Source: a virus. Taken from it: a stretch of DNA of 64,000 nucleotides. The position numbers and the translations under genes are program-made. The stretch covers positions 1-64,000 of IMG/VR virus record IMGVR_UViG_3300042922_001182, one strand, 5' to 3'. The notes beneath the pieces were generated by a model that saw only the letters and a program-made list of their open reading frames with translations, was not told the origin of the DNA and searched no databases. This document shows positions 1 to 7,421 of this stretch, one piece after another (positions within the stretch are counted from its first letter, which is position 1; each line of letters starts with the position of its first letter).

Positions 1-15
1 ACCAAGGAGGCGACC

Positions 16-519
16 ATGCCCATCTGCGAGTGCTACCCCGGCCACACCTGCGGCACCTGCATGTCGGACATGGAGGCCGACTACGACGAGATGACGACCT
101 ACACCCACTCAAGAGGAGACAACGACATGAGACCCACCAAGCAGGAGATGGAGCGCATCCTCGACGACGGAGTCGTCAAGCTCTTCATCGCCAACGTCCA
201 GTACGGCTTCCCCAAGCAGGTGGCCGAGCGCCCCGTGATGGTGTCCCACCGCCTGTACGGCAAGCAAGAGGACGGCACCCCCGCCCACTACCGGGCGACG
301 GACCTGACGGACGGGGAGGAGCACGACCTGCCCTCCGACTCCTTCGTCGGGCTGAACGTCGACAAGACGCTGACCGACGGGCTGTTCAAGGCCGTGACCG
401 TGATGGCCGTCGAGGGCCTCTTGGAGGAGGTCAAGCGCATGCAGATCAACTCCGGCGAGGACCCCTACCTCCCCAAGCTGGAGCGGCTGGTCGAGGCCAT
501 GAGAGGTCTCCTCCAATGA
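16..519 (+). CDS. Small unknown phage protein A1
   Basis: A 167-residue protein of unknown function. An AAGGAGG SD at 4-10 lies five bases before ATG 16. A second start at 127, preceded by AGAGGAGA, would remove a Cys-rich 37-residue leader with several CxxC-like pairs. From residue 38 on the sequence has the same layout as the protein at 1072-1443 (short N-terminal helix, then a segment with E-x(2)-x-L-x(2)-G and a hydrophobic stretch), so the later start is a real possibility. The stop overlaps the next start as ATGA. No known domain is recognised. Coding is supported by SD strength, spacing and operon packing. Confidence 0.75.
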   Translation: MPICECYPGHTCGTCMSDMEADYDEMTTYTHSRGDNDMRPTKQEMERILDDGVVKLFIANVQYGFPKQVAERPVMVSHRLYGKQEDGTPAHYRATDLTDGEEHDLPSDSFVGLNVDKTLTDGLFKAVTVMAVEGLLEEVKRMQINSGEDPYLPKLERLVEAMRGLLQ

Positions 520-1064
520 ACCGCACCACCCCCTGCTTCGTCCGGGTAAACGAGGGGGAGCCAAAGATCTACGATACGCACACCGTCTACGAGAAGGGCG
601 ATCTGCTGTACCCCGGACCCAGGATGCGGCAGGTCATTGATCTGAGCCTGGAGAGGCTAGGATTCGACCCGCTACCTTGGAAGGCTGATGGCGCTCTGGA
701 GATCCCCGGGCCTAGAAAGGTGGTCTACTCCAACCGCGCTGCTAGCGAGGAGTACGGTTACGACTTCGTATCCATCCTGATGAAGAGGAACCGTGGCCCT
801 GGCGACGTCTACTACATCGAGGCGAGAGGGGGGCGCCGACCGCTCTACGACCTCCGAGTGACCTCTGGCAACGGGAGGGGCTCCGGTCTGAGTGCCGACC
901 TCCGACTCTCCGATGACGGCACCCACTTCATCGTTCTGCCACCCGGTTCCCCCTACGCCCGCGACGTGGGGGGCTTCCCCATGACGGGCGGTAGCAGGGA
1001 ACCGAGTAAGACGGCGCGCACCAGGGCCATCGCGATGATGGAAGCCCTAACGAGAAAGGAATAA
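516..1064 (+). CDS. Small unknown phage protein B1
   Basis: A 182-residue protein starting at the ATG that overlaps the previous stop. Its first ~75 residues resemble the protein at 47867-48418: both carry a K-x-G-x-x-YP segment, then a helix ending in LG[FW]xPLxW, then a short beta segment ending in KVV. The two therefore look like paralogues about 47 kb apart. The C-terminus is basic and helical. No catalytic motif is visible and function is unknown. It is the middle gene of a three-gene cluster with 16 and 1072, probably co-transcribed. Confidence 0.8.
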   Translation: MNRTTPCFVRVNEGEPKIYDTHTVYEKGDLLYPGPRMRQVIDLSLERLGFDPLPWKADGALEIPGPRKVVYSNRAASEEYGYDFVSILMKRNRGPGDVYYIEARGGRRPLYDLRVTSGNGRGSGLSADLRLSDDGTHFIVLPPGSPYARDVGGFPMTGGSREPSKTARTRAIAMMEALTRKE

Positions 1065-1071
1065 GAACAGA

Positions 1072-1443
1072 ATGCACGATGAGAAAGAGATCGATAACCT
1101 CCTCCACGAGGGGGAGAAGAAGGTCTGGATCGCCTCGGTCTTCTCAGCCGTGGCCATCGGAGGCGCCACCCAGAAGGTCGTCTACGTCAAGGGGGTGAAC
1201 CACTACGCCTCCGAGGGGACCCAGTGGGACGTGGTGGCCCTGGACACCGGGGACCACCACATCATCCTCACCTCGGCCTTCGAGGAGCCGGTGGAGGACC
1301 AGGAGCGGATCGACCGCTACCAGCGCGAGGCTCAGGCCAGGGCCACCAGGCTGCTGGCGGACCACCTATCCAAGCTCTTCAGGGACAGCGAGCTGAAGGA
1401 GGCCCTGCGCTTCGCCACCGTGGCGGAGGGGCTGATTACCTAA
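1072..1443 (+). CDS. Small unknown phage protein A2
   Basis: A 123-residue acidic alpha/beta protein. AGAAAGGA at about 1053-1060 provides the SD for ATG 1072, seven bases after the upstream stop. The N-terminal pattern (EIDNLLHEGEKKVWIASV) is similar to the post-residue-37 part of the protein at 16-519, which suggests a diverged duplicate. It ends in a helical segment. No recognised domain and no assigned function. Confidence 0.75.
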   Translation: MHDEKEIDNLLHEGEKKVWIASVFSAVAIGGATQKVVYVKGVNHYASEGTQWDVVALDTGDHHIILTSAFEEPVEDQERIDRYQREAQARATRLLADHLSKLFRDSELKEALRFATVAEGLIT

Positions 1444-1454
1444 CTCCGTTTCAA

Positions 1455-1470
1455 CCACATATCATCATAG
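1455..1470 (+). promoter_or_regulatory. CACATATCATC promoter-like motif (copy 1)
   Basis: CCACATATCATCATAG lies 12 bases after the stop of the 1072 gene and matches the recurrent intergenic CACATATTAT motif, with one substitution in the AT core. A hairpin GGGTTC/GAACCC (1478-1483 with 1491-1496) follows directly, as at other copies. Its distance to the next gene (259 bases) is larger than usual. Confidence 0.4.
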
Positions 1471-1628
1471 CGATCAAGGGTTCTCTGAGTGAACCCGCCC
1501 TATAGTAGTATTAATCACGTCACCCATCATCCCTACTCAGCAACAGGAGGCCCCATCATGAACTAGCCCGTTCGTCTGTCTAATTGGTCACGAGGGGCGT
1601 CAACACTCCGTTGGCGCCCCGGAAAAAG

Positions 1629-1657
1629 TTGCGCTCCGGCGCGGTTCGTGTTATAAT
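1629..1657 (+). promoter_or_regulatory. sigma70-type promoter, TTGCGC-17-TATAAT
   Basis: TTGCGC (1629-1634) is followed after exactly 17 bases by a perfect TATAAT (1652-1657). It is 57 bases upstream of the zinc-ribbon gene and so would drive that gene and the RNA polymerase beta'-like gene. It is the clearest host-type promoter I saw, consistent with early transcription by host polymerase. The rest of 1444-1713 holds copy 1 of the recurrent motif and no convincing gene. Confidence 0.6.
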
Positions 1658-1713
1658 GGGGGGCTCGGGGGACCAACCCCGCCGCCTTATGTTTTTTCTC
1701 AGGGGAGGGAAAT

Positions 1714-2346
1714 TTGAACAGCAAGTACAGTACCGTGTGGCCCCTCGATGGGGCCGTCAAGGGATTCAAGTTGAACAGGGTCTGCTCCTGCCGCCTGGCG
1801 ACCTGCCACCAGTGCGGCCCGCACGCGGTCGACGCCCACCTCCGTGGCTGCTTCAACGGGTTCGACGCCTGCATGGTGCTCCGGGCCGCCCGGGAGCAGG
1901 CCGGGGACCAGCCCTGGTTCCGCGAGTGGGCCAAAGAGCGGTTCTCCTGGGTCGGCGTCCTCATCTCGCACGTCCTCCCGGCGGCGGACATCGGCAAGCT
2001 GCGCTTCCAGAACGACCAGCGCCTCATCGAGGGGGTCATGGAGACCTTCTGCCCCGTCTGCGACGACCCGACGTGGCACAGGCGGATCAACTGCTTCCTC
2101 GACGCGGACAGGGAGATACCAGAGACCCTGCTCCAGTGCTCGACCTGCGGCCACGCCGAGGGGTGGGCCATCCCCCCGGACGCCTACCTGGCCCTGGGGT
2201 CCGGCGTCACCGAGGCCGTGGACGAGCTCGGGTACCGCCACTGCACCGTATGCCACGTCAGGACCGAACACCTCCTGGACGACACCTCGTACACCCGCAA
2301 GGAGACGTGCTGCCGCTGCAAGAGCGTCACCGTCTACCCCCACTAG
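1714..2346 (+). CDS. Double zinc-ribbon protein upstream of RNAP beta'-like gene
   Basis: A 210-residue protein starting at TTG 1714, with a GGGAGGGA SD ending just upstream. It is Cys-rich: C24/C26/C31/C34 near the N-terminus, then CPVC (C113, C116) with CSTC (C142, C145), and CTVC (C177, C180) with CCRC (C199, C202). The last two pairs of pairs look like two zinc ribbons. It is 16 bases upstream of the RNA polymerase beta'-like gene and behind the same host-type promoter, so a role in transcription or as a polymerase accessory factor is a reasonable inference. No enzymatic motif is seen. Confidence 0.8.
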   Translation: MNSKYSTVWPLDGAVKGFKLNRVCSCRLATCHQCGPHAVDAHLRGCFNGFDACMVLRAAREQAGDQPWFREWAKERFSWVGVLISHVLPAADIGKLRFQNDQRLIEGVMETFCPVCDDPTWHRRINCFLDADREIPETLLQCSTCGHAEGWAIPPDAYLALGSGVTEAVDELGYRHCTVCHVRTEHLLDDTSYTRKETCCRCKSVTVYPH

Positions 2347-2362
2347 CCGAGAGGACACGCAA

Positions 2363-3736
2363 TTGAAGCTTGAGCTGATAGACCTGGAGGAGCTGTTCGA
2401 CCCCTCCAGGGTCATCACCAACCCCGAGGGCATCAACAAGAACCAGCAGATGAACCCGGATGGCATCTTCTCCGAGGCCATCTTCGGCAAGCTGGAGCAG
2501 GAGAACAGCTCCTACCAGTGCAACTGCGGCGGCACCGTCGGCAAGTTCAACATCAACCAGACCTGCGCCGAGTGCAAGACCCAGGTACGCCTGTCCGAGC
2601 CCCTGGTCAAGCGCATCGCGTGGATCGACATCGGCGACTACTCGGTGCTCAACCCCAACATATACCGCATCCTGGACCGCATCATGCCCAAGAAGGCGCT
2701 GAGCGTCATCCTGTCCTACGAGGTCAAGCTCACCAAGGAGGGCATCCCCGCCGAGCAGGAGAGCACCCTGACCCCGTTCGACAACATCGGCATCATCGAG
2801 TTCCAGGAGCGCTTCGACGAGATCCTCGCCTGGGCTGCCGACAACAGCAAGGCCAGCCCGAAGGTGATCGAGGAGTGCGTGGAGTTCATCGTGAACAACC
2901 GCGACAAGGCCTTCATCAGCAAGGTCCCCGTGTACAGCAGCGTCCTGCGCCCCGCCCGGATGATGGGCAAGTCGTTCGTCTTCGACGAGGTCAACAACCA
3001 GTACAACGCCCTTCTGCGATCCTCCAACCAGATCAAGGAGGCGGCGTCCGAGGAGCTGACCTACGACTTCGCCCTCCCGCTGCTCTGCAACATGCAGCAG
3101 ATCGCCAACGACATCTTCGAGAAGACCGTCGAGAAGCTCCGGGACAAGGCAGGGTTCATCCGTTCCAGCGTGCTCGGGCGACGCATCAACTTCTCCGCCC
3201 GCTGCGTCATCACGCCGCTCCCTGGCGACCGCCCGGTGGACTCCACCGAGCTGCCGTACCTGGCCTTCCTGGAGCTGTACCGCTTCCAGCTGATCAACCT
3301 GATCTGCCAGGTTAAGCGGGTCAACTCCAAGGCGGCGCTGCGCATCTGGAGCCGGGCCCTCACCAAGTTCGACGCCGAGATCTACGAGCTCATGATGCTC
3401 CTGATCGACCGCACGGAGGGCGGCATCCAGCTGCTCCTGAACCGCAACCCGACGATCAACTTCGGCAGCATCGTGAAGCTCCAGGTGACGCACGTCAAGC
3501 GCGACATCGGGGACTACACGGCGTCCATCCACAACCTCGTCCTGCCCCTCCTGGGCGCGGACTACGACGGCGACACCCTCAACTTCATCCCCCTGCTCGA
3601 CCAGGCCCTCTGCCGCGCCTTCGCGGTGTTCAGCCCCCGCCGCATGCTGGTGGACCGGAACGACGGCTCGTTCAACAAGCAGCTGGGCCTGGACAAGGAC
3701 ATGATCCTGGGCATCCACAGCTTCTGCGCCGAGTAG
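2363..3736 (+). CDS. RNA polymerase beta' subunit N-terminal homologue
   Basis: A 457-residue protein starting at TTG 2363 after a GAGAGGA SD. It matches the N-terminal half of bacterial beta': a zinc-binding element with C53/C55 and C68/C71; a segment like the conserved lid/rudder region (GRRINFSARCVITPLPG); an NRNPT...GSI segment; and the catalytic Mg-binding loop GADYDGD with D400, D402 and D404, the equivalent of NADFDGD. The protein ends only 53 residues after that loop. The bridge helix, trigger loop and the rest of beta' would have to be encoded elsewhere, as in split multisubunit RNA polymerases of some jumbo phages. No beta subunit is present in this window. The gene is followed by an 18-bp perfect hairpin. 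Confidence 0.9.
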   Translation: MKLELIDLEELFDPSRVITNPEGINKNQQMNPDGIFSEAIFGKLEQENSSYQCNCGGTVGKFNINQTCAECKTQVRLSEPLVKRIAWIDIGDYSVLNPNIYRILDRIMPKKALSVILSYEVKLTKEGIPAEQESTLTPFDNIGIIEFQERFDEILAWAADNSKASPKVIEECVEFIVNNRDKAFISKVPVYSSVLRPARMMGKSFVFDEVNNQYNALLRSSNQIKEAASEELTYDFALPLLCNMQQIANDIFEKTVEKLRDKAGFIRSSVLGRRINFSARCVITPLPGDRPVDSTELPYLAFLELYRFQLINLICQVKRVNSKAALRIWSRALTKFDAEIYELMMLLIDRTEGGIQLLLNRNPTINFGSIVKLQVTHVKRDIGDYTASIHNLVLPLLGADYDGDTLNFIPLLDQALCRAFAVFSPRRMLVDRNDGSFNKQLGLDKDMILGIHSFCAE

Positions 3737-3740
3737 CGAA

Positions 3741-3782
3741 GTGCGTAGGCCCGCTAGAATCGAATCTAGCGGGCCTACGCAC
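3741..3782 (+). terminator. 18-bp perfect hairpin after beta' gene
   Basis: GTGCGTAGGCCCGCTAGA (3741-3758) pairs with 3765-3782 around a six-base loop, four bases after the beta' stop. It has no long T-tract, so it may be a terminator or an RNA processing/stability element. Promoter-like motif copy 2 starts in its last bases. Confidence 0.6.
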
Positions 3783-3792
3783 ACACATTATC
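3783..3792 (+). promoter_or_regulatory. ACACATTATC promoter-like motif (copy 2)
   Basis: ACACATTATC directly abuts the hairpin at 3741-3782 and is 35 bases upstream of ATG 3827. It matches the CACAT(A)TTAT intergenic consensus. No conserved -35 element is possible here because the hairpin occupies that position. Confidence 0.5.
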
Positions 3793-3826
3793 TTTGTGTC
3801 CTGATACGTTATTGGAGGATGATCCC

Positions 3827-4039
3827 ATGAAGCCCAGCACCAACACCGCCGCCCTGGCCGCCGCCCTCCTTGGGGTCGTCATGGCAGCGGACGGCCCCCT
3901 CTACGGCCTCGGCCGATCGCCCGTTGCCAGCTCCCCCTTGGTGGTCTACGGACCCCTCAGGAAGGAGAGGGAGAACCTCAAGAAGCGCGAGTCCCGCAAG
4001 CGCAGCAAGGCCCGCAAGGCCAAGAAAGGCAGCAAGTAA
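3827..4039 (+). CDS. Small protein with hydrophobic N-terminus and basic tail
   Basis: A 70-residue protein with TTGGAGGA SD and ATG 3827. Residues ~8-22 are hydrophobic and Ala-rich (signal- or anchor-like). The last ~28 residues are very basic (RKERENLKKRESRKRSKARK). The stop overlaps the next start as TAATG, so the two are translationally coupled. Function is unknown. A membrane-tethered nucleic-acid-binding protein and a basic virion protein both fit. Confidence 0.65.
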   Translation: MKPSTNTAALAAALLGVVMAADGPLYGLGRSPVASSPLVVYGPLRKERENLKKRESRKRSKARKAKKGSK

Positions 4040-4182
4040 TGAACAAGCTCGAAGACGTCGCGGTGGTCGGCCTGGCGGTCGGCTACATGGCCTACAAGAA
4101 GGCCGAGAAGTACCCGGAGATCGCGTTCTGCCTCCTCGTGGTCGGCTACCTGGTGGTAACCGCCTTCGCCGGTCCCTCGTAG
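4039..4182 (+). CDS. 47-residue membrane protein
   Basis: A short gene beginning at the TAATG overlap at 4039 and ending at TAG 4180-4182. The 47-residue product has two hydrophobic stretches (AVVGLAVGYMAY and FCLLVVGYLVVTAFAG) separated by a charged KKAEKYPE turn, so it probably spans the membrane twice. The stop codon lies within the hairpin loop of the terminator that follows. Function unknown. Confidence 0.65.
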   Translation: MNKLEDVAVVGLAVGYMAYKKAEKYPEIAFCLLVVGYLVVTAFAGPS

Positions 4183-4200
4183 GGACCGGCTTTTCTTTTT
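4168..4200 (+). terminator. Rho-independent terminator
   Basis: GCCGGTCCCT (4168-4177), loop CGT, AGGGACCGGC (4181-4190), then TTTTCTTTTTT. A textbook intrinsic terminator overlapping the end of the small membrane protein gene. Confidence 0.85.
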
Positions 4201-4237
4201 TGCCGAGAACAAGCAGTTATGAAGGAAGGAGGGTAGA

Positions 4238-5512
4238 ATGGCAACAGAGAAGGACGTCTACTCCGCCAGGGCGATGACCTCCGTGTCGGCTACCGTCAGC
4301 AGCCTCACGGGGATCCTCGCCAACGACATCCTGGCATCGGTTTTCCCCAAGGGCTTCTTCAAGAAGTTCAAGCCCGGCACCATCAACATCGGCAGCGCCG
4401 GGGCAGAGGACGAGGACGGGGTCCACCACAGCGCCCTGCCCTACCTGGCGATCGACCCCAGGTACGAGGAGCTCCCGGACCCGCTGTTCGACCCCTCGCC
4501 CCAGGCCAACTGGAAGAGCAGCTTCCTGAGCGCCCCGTTCGGCAGGCACTACCAGAAGGTCCTCGACGACCCGATCAACGGCAGGTTCATCTACGCCATC
4601 GGCAAGCGCATGCGGGTCAACTTCGAGGTCACCATCAAGGTGCAGGGCCGCCTGCAGGTCATGAACGTGCTGCACCACCTGATGTCCTCGTTCGAGCCCG
4701 ACGGCATGTTCTACTTCCAGAACGCCCAGCTGGACGCCAACGTCCCGACGCACTTCATGGAGATGCTGATGGACGCGGCGGAGACCGACAGGGAGTCCCC
4801 GGCGTCCGTCGAGGCCTTCCGGAGCTACGTCAGGATGCACAGCAGGCACATGATCGACCGCAAGCGGGACCTGTCGACCGGCAGGGATGTGTACGTCAAC
4901 GGCTTCCGGACCAACGTGCTGTGGAGCATGAACGGCAAGCCCTCCGGCGAGGCCAACCGCAACGGCGGCTCGGAGGACGGGTCCTCGGTGCAGGTGCAGT
5001 TCTCGGCGGAGCTGTGGTACCCCGCCCGCTATCTCCTGGAGATCCTGGCCGACCCGGACTACTGGGTGCCGAGGCACCCCGATTACGTCCCCGGCGTGGA
5101 CGACCCGGCGGACGGGCCCGGCGACTTCACCTTCCAGTTCAACGCCCAGCGCACCACCATCCCCACCGTCAGCGACGGCAAGTCCCTGGTGGAGAAGGTC
5201 GGGTTCGTAACGGAGGCCGAGGGCGACACGGACACGGTGCCGCTGGACGACGGCGTCCTGCCCGAGACCGCGCTGTACGTCATGAGGTACAACGTCGAGA
5301 AGGGATACGACAACTCCCTGTGCTTCGGGCACCTGCTGCTCAAGGACGGCGAGGAGCTGGACCCGGCCCTGGACTACGAGGTCAGCTACGAGGACAGGCT
5401 CCTCACGCTGTCCCAGCCGTTCCGTGGCTACCCCTACATCCTGGCGTTCTACGCGGACATCCCTAAGGTCAAGGAGAGGTACGACCTCGCCGTGGCAGAG
5501 GGCTTCGAGTAA
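4238..5512 (+). CDS. Probable virion structural protein, 424 aa
   Basis: A 424-residue soluble protein with SD GGAAGGAGGG upstream of ATG 4238. It has no signal peptide or membrane segment and is rich in beta-prone and aromatic residues. A YxVSYEDRLLTLSQPF-type segment near the C-terminus resembles beta-rich virion domains. No family is recognised with certainty. A terminator separates it from the small genes upstream, and it is bounded downstream by the bidirectional terminator facing the minus-strand virion block. Virion structure is an inference from composition and neighbourhood only. Confidence 0.7.
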   Translation: MATEKDVYSARAMTSVSATVSSLTGILANDILASVFPKGFFKKFKPGTINIGSAGAEDEDGVHHSALPYLAIDPRYEELPDPLFDPSPQANWKSSFLSAPFGRHYQKVLDDPINGRFIYAIGKRMRVNFEVTIKVQGRLQVMNVLHHLMSSFEPDGMFYFQNAQLDANVPTHFMEMLMDAAETDRESPASVEAFRSYVRMHSRHMIDRKRDLSTGRDVYVNGFRTNVLWSMNGKPSGEANRNGGSEDGSSVQVQFSAELWYPARYLLEILADPDYWVPRHPDYVPGVDDPADGPGDFTFQFNAQRTTIPTVSDGKSLVEKVGFVTEAEGDTDTVPLDDGVLPETALYVMRYNVEKGYDNSLCFGHLLLKDGEELDPALDYEVSYEDRLLTLSQPFRGYPYILAFYADIPKVKERYDLAVAEGFE

Positions 5513-5515
5513 AGA

Positions 5516-5551
5516 GATGAGAGCAACGACCGCTTGGTCGTTGCTCTCATC
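5516..5551. terminator. Bidirectional terminator, 16-bp stem
   Basis: GATGAGAGCAACGACC (5516-5531) pairs perfectly with 5536-5551 around GCTT. It sits between two convergent genes (stops at 5512 plus and 5560 minus), so it ends transcription from both sides. Confidence 0.85.
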
Positions 5552-5559
5552 GTCATCTC

Positions 5560-6255
5560 TTAGAACCTGATCCTGCCACCGGCGCCGACGTACGGCGTGA
5601 TGCCGGACCCGTCGAAGCCGAGGCTGAGGCCGCCCGTGACGAACAGGGGTGTCTCGGGGATCACGACGGAGACGCCCGCCCCCACCTGGGAGAAGTTCAT
5701 CTGCAAGTCGATAGACGCCTCTGGCAGCGCCCCGGGGATGTCCTGACGGACGAGCTGGTAGTCGACGAACACGAGACCGCGCACCACGCCCACGCCGAGG
5801 CCCCACCGGGTCGGGTCGGACAGGTCGGAGCCCGAGGGGCCGAACCTGGGGCCGCTCACGGTCGGGGTGGTGGGGGGAGCACTGGGGGTAACGACCGCAG
5901 CACCAGCCCCCGCGTCGGACCCGGAGGTGGCCGTCTGGTCCTGCTCCACCTCGATCTCCATGTAGGGGACCGGGGTGGCGTGGAGCACGACGCCGTCCTC
6001 CACGTTCGGGATGACGGGGGCGCTGGACCCCTCCGGGGCCGGGGTGGCGACGCGGGTGAGCGGCACGCGGATGACCACCCGCTGCTTGCCGGTGGCGGTG
6101 GCCTGGGCCTTCGCCTGGGCGGACGCCTCGACGGTGGGGACCGGCGGGGCCGACGGGGAGGCGACGGGGGCGGGTCCGGGCTGGGCGAGCAGCACGAACA
6201 GAGCCACCACCGCAGCGGCAGCCGCCGCCAACCAGAGGTAGACCTTCTTGTCCAT
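5560..6255 (-). CDS. Membrane-anchored protein with beta-rich C-terminus ending in Phe
   Basis: A 231-residue protein with an AAGGAG SD. It has an N-terminal transmembrane anchor (residues ~5-25, Ala/Val/Leu) and a Pro/Ala/Thr-rich extracytoplasmic linker. The last ~80 residues are Gly-rich with alternating hydrophobic residues and end in the GGRIRF tail. A C-terminal aromatic after alternating residues is typical of outer-membrane beta-barrel strands, but about 80 residues is short for a full barrel. It is the last gene of the minus-strand block, next to holin-like and coiled-coil genes. A role in lysis or envelope interaction (spanin-like) is inferred, not shown. Confidence 0.75.
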   Translation of the reverse strand: MDKKVYLWLAAAAAAVVALFVLLAQPGPAPVASPSAPPVPTVEASAQAKAQATATGKQRVVIRVPLTRVATPAPEGSSAPVIPNVEDGVVLHATPVPYMEIEVEQDQTATSGSDAGAGAAVVTPSAPPTTPTVSGPRFGPSGSDLSDPTRWGLGVGVVRGLVFVDYQLVRQDIPGALPEASIDLQMNFSQVGAGVSVVIPETPLFVTGGLSLGFDGSGITPYVGAGGRIRF

Positions 6256-6295
6256 AACGTTCTCCTTCTCTTCTGGGATGCTATCAAAGTGTTAG

Positions 6296-6322
6296 GCGCG
6301 ATCGGGGGTTACCCGATCGCGC
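6296..6322. terminator. Hairpin between holin-like gene and anchored protein gene
   Basis: GCGCGATCGGG (6296-6306) pairs perfectly with 6312-6322 around a five-base loop. The T-run (GATTTT) lies on the plus-strand side; in the minus direction only a weak AT stretch follows. It may partly uncouple the 5560-6255 gene from those upstream of it. Confidence 0.55.
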
Positions 6323-6335
6323 TCTGATTTTGTCC

Positions 6336-6578
6336 TTAGCCGTCCTGGGGGACGTCGGCCTGCTGGGCCGCCGCCTGGCGCTCGTCGGCCCTCTCCTTGA
6401 AGTAGAAGGCGATGACGGCACCGGCCAGGGCGAGGATGCCCTCGCTGGTGGGGCGACCGTTGACCTCGTTGATGAACACGGGCGCGACCAGGCCCAGGGC
6501 CAGGAGGCCCCTCACGGAGCCCTTGGGTAGACCGAGGGGCTCCGTGCTGTTGAAGATGCGCTTGAACTTGGCGACCAT
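6336..6578 (-). CDS. Holin-like small membrane protein
   Basis: An 80-residue protein with SD TAGGAGGG. It has two predicted membrane segments (about residues 21-37, SVRGLLALGLVAPVF, and 45-60, ILALAGAVIAFYF), a short loop between them and a charged, Gln/Ala-rich C-terminal tail. Size, topology and tail charge fit class II holins or related phage membrane proteins. The neighbouring anchored and coiled-coil proteins support a lysis-module reading, but the peptidoglycan-cleaving candidates of this window lie almost 40 kb away. Other membrane roles are possible. Confidence 0.65.
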   Translation of the reverse strand: MVAKFKRIFNSTEPLGLPKGSVRGLLALGLVAPVFINEVNGRPTSEGILALAGAVIAFYFKERADERQAAAQQADVPQDG

Positions 6579-6587
6579 GATTCCCTC

Positions 6588-7271
6588 CTACTTGAAAAGC
6601 TTCTCGGAGATGCTGGGCCAGGCCGCCCAGAGACCGGCCACGCCGGTGGCGACGATGCCAGCGCCCTTGGCGGCGATCTCCAGGGCCTTGCTGGAGCCGA
6701 GGAACGCCTTGACGACCTCGACCTTGCCCGCGCCCTCCTCGGCGTCCTTCTTGTCCTTCTTGCCCTTGGCGGCGGCCTCCTCGGCCTTCCTCTCGGCGAG
6801 GGCCTGGGCCTCCTCGGCCTTGGCAACGCGGTCTTCGAGGAGGTCCTCCTTCCAGTCTTCGAGGACGGCGGTCCTCTCGACGAGGGTGTTGACGATCTCG
6901 GTGAGGGGTTCGAGGCGGGCGATCTTGCCCTCGTGCTCCATGATGTGCTCGAACGCGCTGTTCTGCTTCTCCACGAGCTTCTCGATGGAGGAGGTCAGCC
7001 TGGAGATCTCCTTCAGGGACTGGGCCTGCATGAAGGACAGCTCCTTCACCTCCTGGAGGAGGCCCTTGCCCATGTTGTCGATGCCGCCGCTGTAGAGCTC
7101 TATGAGCTTCGCGACGCTCTTGCTGAGGTCGTGGACGTCCCCGGCGGTCTCGTCCTCGTGCTTCGCCTGCCTCTTCGCCAGCGTCTGAACGACCATCAAG
7201 ATGTCCTTGGTCGAGACGCCGTCATCCGGAGTGGCGCCAGTACGGTCGCCCTTCTTGTTACTTCCAGCCAT
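6588..7271 (-). CDS. Coiled-coil protein with C-terminal membrane segment
   Basis: A 227-residue, highly charged helical protein. Residues ~20-185 show long heptad-like patterns (for example LTEIVNTLVERTAVLEDW and an EAQALAERKAEEAAA stretch). A C-terminal hydrophobic segment (ALEIAAKGAGIVATGVAGLWAAW) could be a tail anchor. The upstream SD is weak. Placement directly before the holin-like gene suggests an envelope or lysis function, perhaps spanin-like, but tail-associated coiled coils look similar. Confidence 0.7.
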   Translation of the reverse strand: MAGSNKKGDRTGATPDDGVSTKDILMVVQTLAKRQAKHEDETAGDVHDLSKSVAKLIELYSGGIDNMGKGLLQEVKELSFMQAQSLKEISRLTSSIEKLVEKQNSAFEHIMEHEGKIARLEPLTEIVNTLVERTAVLEDWKEDLLEDRVAKAEEAQALAERKAEEAAAKGKKDKKDAEEGAGKVEVVKAFLGSSKALEIAAKGAGIVATGVAGLWAAWPSISEKLFK

Positions 7272-7383
7272 TCGTCAATACCCCGCTAACTCTGGCCCAC
7301 CGGGAACCACCCCGTGGCAACCCACCCAACGGGCCCCTAGCATGAAGCGGGGCGCTATCGTAGTGTTCTCAAGGAAAACCGGG

Positions 7384-7415
7384 AAAATCGGGGCATGGGC
7401 AGACGCCCATGCCCC
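7384..7415 (-). terminator. Intrinsic terminator after transglutaminase-like gene
   Basis: GGGGCATGGGC (7390-7400) pairs with GCCCATGCCCC (7405-7415) around AGAC. Read on the minus strand it is followed by GATTTT. It lies just past the stop of the gene at 7422, in a 150-base gap without any convincing gene. Confidence 0.75.
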
Positions 7416-7421
7416 GCGCCC

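Noticed and set aside
1558-1566. ATG AAC TAG after a good AGGAGG at about 1546
   Set aside because: A two-codon minimal frame. It could be a leader peptide or the remnant of a deleted gene, but nothing supports a product.
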